Shown one piece after another: positions 59,524 to 64,000 of a stretch of DNA of 64,000 nt. The position numbers and the translations under genes were made by a program. Every line of letters begins with the position of its first letter. The stretch's first letter is position 1. Origin of the DNA: Xenopus tropicalis (taxonomy: Eukaryota > Chordata > Amphibia > Anura > Pipidae); the NCBI RefSeq assembly GCF_000004195.4, contig NC_030680.2:139685545-139749544 (forward strand), written 5' to 3'. Under the pieces are notes generated by a model, which was not told the DNA's origin, ran no database searches, and saw only the letters and a list, made by a program, of their open reading frames with translations.

Positions 59524-62515
59524 ATTGTGGCTGTGGGATAGCAGGTATAGTAGGGAGAAATGGTGCCTATAGTAGCAGTGGGGGGATAATAGCCTCTGGG
59601 AAGGGACTGGGGCTGTGGGATAGCAGGTATAGTAGGGAGAAATGGTGCCTATAGTAGCAGTGGGGGGATAATAGCCTCTGGGAAGGGACTGGGGCTGTGG
59701 GATAGCAGGTATAGTAGGGAGAGATGGTGCCTATAGTAGCAGTGGGGGGATAATAGCCTCTGGGAAGGGACTGGGGCTGTGGGATAGCAGGTATAGTAGG
59801 GAGAAATGGTGCCTATAGTAGCAGTGGGGGGATAATAGCCTCTGGGAAGGGACTGGGGCTGTGGGATAGCAGGTATAGTAGGGAGAGATGGTGCCTATAG
59901 TAGCAGTGGGGGGATAATAGCCTCTGGGAAGGGACTGGGGCTGTGGGATAGCAGGTATAGTAGGGAGAGATGGTGCCTATAGTAGCAGTGGGATAATAGC
60001 CTCTGGGAAGGGACTGGGGCTGTAGGATAGCAGGTATAGTAGGGAGAGATGGTGCCTATAGTAGCAGTGGGATAATAGCCTCTGGGAAGGGACTGTGGCT
60101 GTGGGATAGCAGGTATAGTAGGGAGAGATGGTGCCTATAGTAGCAGTGGGGGGATAATAGCCTCTGGGAAGGGACTGGGGCTGTGGGATAGCAGGTATAG
60201 TAGGGAGAGATTGTGCCTATAGTAGCAGTGGGGGGGATAATAGCCTCTGGGAAGGGACTGGGGCTGTGGGATAGCAGGTATAGTAGGGAGAGATGGTGCC
60301 TATAGTAGCAGTGGGGGGGATAATAGCCTCTGGGAAGGGACTGGGGCTGTGGGATAGCAGGTATAGTAGGGAGAGATTGTGCCTATAGTAGCAGTGGGGG
60401 GGATAATAGCCTCTGGGAAGGGACTGGGGCTGTGGGATAGCAGGTATAGTATGGAGAGATGGTGCCTATAGTAGCAGTGGGGGATAATAGCCTCTGGGAA
60501 GGGAATGGGGCTGTGGGATAGCAGGTATAGTAGGGAGAGATGGTGCCTATAGTAGCAGTGGGGGGGATAATAGCCTCTGGGAAGGGACTGGGGCTGTGGG
60601 ATAGCAGGTATAGTAGGGAGAGATGGTGCCTATAGTAGCAGTGGGGGGGATAATAGCCTCTGGGAAGGGACTGGGGTTGTGGGATAGCAGGTATAGTAGG
60701 GAGAGATGGTGCCTATAGTAGCAGTGGGGGGGATAATAGCCTCTGGGAAGGGACTGGGGCTGTGGGATAGCAGGTATAGTAGGGAGAGATTGTGCCTATA
60801 GTAGCAGTGGGGGGGATAATAGCCTCTGGGAAGGGACTGGGGCTGTGGGATAGCAGGTATAGTATGGAGAGATGGTGCCTATAGTAGCAGTGGGGGATAA
60901 TAGCCTCTAGGAAGGAACTGCGGCTGTGGGATAGCAGGTATAGTATGGAGAGATGGTGCCTATAGTAGCAGTGGGGGGGATAATAGCCTCTGGGAAGGGA
61001 CTGGGGCTGTGGGATAGCAGGTATAGTATGGAGAGATGGTGCCTATAGTAGCAGTGGGGGGGATAATAGCCTCTGGGAAGGGACTGGGGCTGTGGGATAG
61101 CAGGTATAGTAGGGAGAGATGGTGCCTATAGTAGCAGTGGGGGGGATAATAGCCTCTGGGAAGGGACTGGGGCTGTGGGATAGCAGGTATAGTAGGGAGA
61201 GATGGTGCCTATAGTAGCAGTGGGGGGATAATAGCCTCTGGGAAGGGAATGGGGCTGTGGGATAGCAGGTATAGTAGGGAGAGATGGTGCCTATAGTAGC
61301 AGTGGGGGGATAATAGCCTCTAGGAAGGAACTGCGGCTGTGGGATAGCAGGTATAGTAGGGAGAGATGGTGCCTATAGTAGCAGTGGGGGGATAATAGCC
61401 TCTGGGAAGGGACTGGGGCTGTGGGATAGCAGGTATAGTAGGGAGAGTTGGTGTCTATAGTAGCAGTGGGGGGATAATAGCCTCTGGGAAGGGACTGGGG
61501 CTGTGGGATAGCAGGTATAGTAGGGAGAGATGGTGCCTATAGTAGCAGTGGGATAATAGCCTCTGGGAAGGGACTGGGGCTGTGGGATAGCAGGTATAGT
61601 AGGGAGAGATGGTGCCTATAGTAGCAGTGGGGGGATAATAGCCTCTGGGAAGGGACTGGGGCTGTGGGATAGCAGGTATAGAAGGGAGAGATGGTGCCTA
61701 TAGTAGCAGTGGGGGGATAATAGCCTCTGGGAAGGGACTGGGGCTGTGGGATAGCAGGTATAGTAGGGAGAGATGGTGCCTATAGTAGCAGTGGGGGGAT
61801 AATAGCCTCTGGGAAGGGACTGGGGCTGTGGGATAGCAGGTATAGTAGGGAGAGATGGTGCCTATAGTTTCAGTGGGGGGATAATAGCCTCTGGGAAGGG
61901 ACTGGGGCTGTGGGATAGCAGGTATAGTAGGGAGAGATGGTGCCTATAGTAGCAGTGGGGGGATAATAGCCTCTGGGAAGGGACTGGGGCTGTGGGATAG
62001 CAGGTATAGTAGGGAGAGATGGTGCCTTTAGTAGCAGTGGGGGGATAATAGCCTCTGGGAAGGGACTGTGGCTGTGGGATAGCAGGTATAGTAGGGAGAG
62101 ATGGTGCCTATAGTAGCAGTGGGGGGATAATAGCCTCTGGGAAGGGACTGGGGCTGTGGGATAGCAGGTATAGTAGGGAGAGATGGTGCCTATAGTAGCA
62201 GTGGGGGGATAATAGCCTCTGGGAAGGGACTGGGGCTGTGGGATAGCAGGTATAGTAGGGAGAGATGGTGCCTATAGTAGCAGTGGGGGGATAATAGCCT
62301 CTGGGAAGGGACTGGGGCTGTGGGATAGCAGGTATAGTAGGGAGAGATGGTGCCTATAGTAGCAGTGGGGGGATAATAGCCTCTGGGAAGGGACTGGGGC
62401 TGTGGGATAGCAGGTATAGTAGGGAGAGATGGTGCCTATAGTAGCAGTGGGGGGATAATAGCCTCTGGGAAGGGACTGGGGCTGTGGGATAGCAGGTATA
62501 GGAGGGAGAGATGGT
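59524..62515 (+). repeat. 82-bp minisatellite, G-rich strand up (about 36 copies)
   Basis: Unit: ggctgtgggatagcaggtat, agtagggagagatggtgcct, atagtagcagtggggggata, atagcctctgggaagggact, gg. It is the reverse complement of the 7.25-9.15 kb array. G-run length varies (gtgggat to gtgggggggat). Shared rare variants mark block duplications: attgtgcc, agtatggag and gtgggggat in order at about 60372 and again about 414 bp (five units) later; 'aggaaggaactgcgg' at about 60907 and 61321. Edges are diverged (first agaaatgg units; last 'cctacaataggag'). Confidence 0.97.
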
Positions 62516-62994
62516 GCCTACAATAGGAGATAATAGCCTCTTGGAAGGAACACTGTGCTTTTTTTCCAGGCTGCTCTGGGCTTTGCACAATCCCTTTCAA
62601 ATGGTGGGGTTAACAATTTTCGGATGAACGCGTTTTTAGAGATAATTTAGTACTGCGATAATAAAGGCGCACACTTTGGTGCTGTTATCAGTCTATTGTG
62701 TGATCTTGTGTTGGTAGCGAGCAAGCATTGCTGGGTAATTGCAGATTTCTGTACTATACCCGCACAGGATTCTCTGATTGCCACTGTTATCGCACTACTT
62801 AACTATAATGTGGCTGTACATGTTAAAATCTGTTTTGAATTGGAAGGTAGAGAAGAAATCAATAAAATACTCCAGTAATGGAAGAAATTTGCAGAGAATA
62901 ATGTGTGTTGTTTACTGAAAGAAATATTCATGTGTAGGAAAGGTCCACAGAGATTCCTCCATCATGAAATGTCCCTTTCTTAATATTTTATTTT
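62516..62994. other. Single-copy stretch, no gene seen
   Basis: Unique spacer between two arrays. A 60-codon frame shows no domain. Confidence 0.35.
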
Positions 62995-64000
62995 AATGGG
63001 TATCAGATCTGTGCCACTGTGACAGAATGCTCTGTTATACAGATAGCTAGAATCTCAGCCATAAAGCAGGGCAGGACTGCTGCTTACAATGGGGGGATCA
63101 GATAGGATCTGTGCCACTGTGACAGAATGCTCTGTTATACAGATAGCTAGAATCTCAGCCATAAAGCAGGGCAGGACTGCTGCTTACAATGGGGGGATCA
63201 GATAGGATCTGTGCCACTGTGACAGAATGCTCTGTTATACAGATAGCTAGAATCTCAGCCATAAAGCAGGGCAGGACTGCTGCTTACAATGGGGGGATCA
63301 GATAGGATCTGTGCCACTGTGACAGAATGCTCTGTTATACAGATAGCTAGAATCTCAGCCATAAAGCAGGGCAGGACTGCTGCTTATAATGGGGGGGATC
63401 AGATAGGATCTGTGCCACTGTGACAGAATGCTCTGTTATACAGATAGCTAGAATCTCAGGCATAAAGCAGGGCAGGACTGCTGCTTACAATGGGGGGATC
63501 AGATAGGATCTGTGCCACTGTGACAGAATGCTCTGTTATACAGATAGCTAGAATCTCAGCCATAAAGCAGGGCAGGACTGCTGCTTACAATGGGGGGATC
63601 AGATAGGATCTGTGCCACTGTGACAGAATGCTCTGTTATACAGATAGCTAGAATCTCAGCCATAAAGCAGGGCAGGACTGCTGCTTACAATGGGGGGATC
63701 AGATAGGATCTGTGCCACTGTGACAGAATGCTCTGTTATACAGATAGCTAGAATCTCAGCCATAAAGCAGGGCAGGACTGCTGCTTACAATGGGGGGATC
63801 AGATAGGATCTGTGCCACTGTGACAGAATGCTCTGTTATACAGATAGCTAGAATCTCAGCCATAAAGCAGGGCAGGACTGCTGCTTATAATGGGGGGGAT
63901 CAGATAGGATCTGTGCCACTGTGACAGAATGCTCTGTTATACAGATAGCTAGAATCTCAGGCATAAAGCAGGGCAGGACTGCTGCTTACAATGGGGGGAT
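62995..64000 (+). repeat. 100-bp array running off the right edge (10 copies)
   Basis: Unit: gatcagataggatctgtgcc, actgtgacagaatgctctgt, tatacagatagctagaatct, cagccataaagcagggcagg, actgctgcttacaatggggg. Units are nearly identical. Unit 4 (ttataatggggggg) and unit 5 (ctcaggcataaag) are repeated as units 9 and 10, a five-unit higher-order repeat of about 502 bp. Reverse complement of the short array at 41.93-42.28 kb. Confidence 0.97.

Noticed and set aside
63000..64000. CRISPR-like array
   Set aside because: Units are contiguous 100-bp repeats with no unique spacers, in a vertebrate context; this is a minisatellite.

Overview
The window reads as repeat-dense, non-coding vertebrate DNA, most likely from a Xenopus frog. 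That assignment rests on recognising interspersed repeats that I know from Xenopus sequence. They include hAT-type MITEs beginning 'cagtgatccccaacc', Harbinger-type MITEs beginning 'aggtggccatacac', the 'gtatgggatcccttatcc' MITE, a SINE-like repeat ending 'ggcgctttataaataaa', and a decayed Tc1 element. No bacterial, viral or organellar features are visible. I found no convincing protein-coding exon, tRNA, rRNA or snRNA. The long open frames (up to 279 codons) all lie inside tandem arrays whose period keeps frames open. The window is best described as intergenic or deep intronic.

By my own summing, tandem repeats occupy roughly 15 kb, about a quarter of the window. In order they are: a 25-bp array at the left edge (1-342); an ATCT microsatellite (3.2-3.6 kb); a 112/113-bp array inside a MITE (5.2-6.6 kb); an 82-bp array (7.2-9.1 kb); (TA)n (9.74-9.81 kb); a 50-bp array (17.5-18.35 kb); a 94-bp array (19.1-20.0 kb); a 63-bp dimeric array inside a hAT MITE (30.9-31.1 kb); a 107-bp triplicate split by a MITE (33.1-33.7 kb); a short inverted 100-bp array (41.9-42.3 kb); a 24/30-bp array (42.85-44.6 kb); a 130-bp fold-back array (45.4-46.6 kb); a degenerate array (47.1-47.45 kb); a second 94-bp array (49.7-50.3 kb); further copies of the MITE with 112-bp units (35.5 and 53.9 kb); a TAG-rich array (57.5-58.0 kb); a second 82-bp array in inverted orientation (59.5-62.5 kb); and a 100-bp array running off the right edge (63.0-64.0 kb).

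Much of this tandem DNA is tied to mobile elements. Several arrays lie between the terminal inverted repeats of MITEs. Others use the same unit at two or three separated places, sometimes on opposite strands. The 82-bp family is the most notable: about 23 copies on one strand and about 36 on the other, roughly 50 kb apart, and most units carry a canonical G-quadruplex motif.

The remaining sequence is single-copy by eye. A few segments rich in homeodomain or octamer-like motifs could be conserved regulatory elements, but that is a weak inference without alignment to other species. I did not find a gene-based system, and I do not want to imply that one is present.
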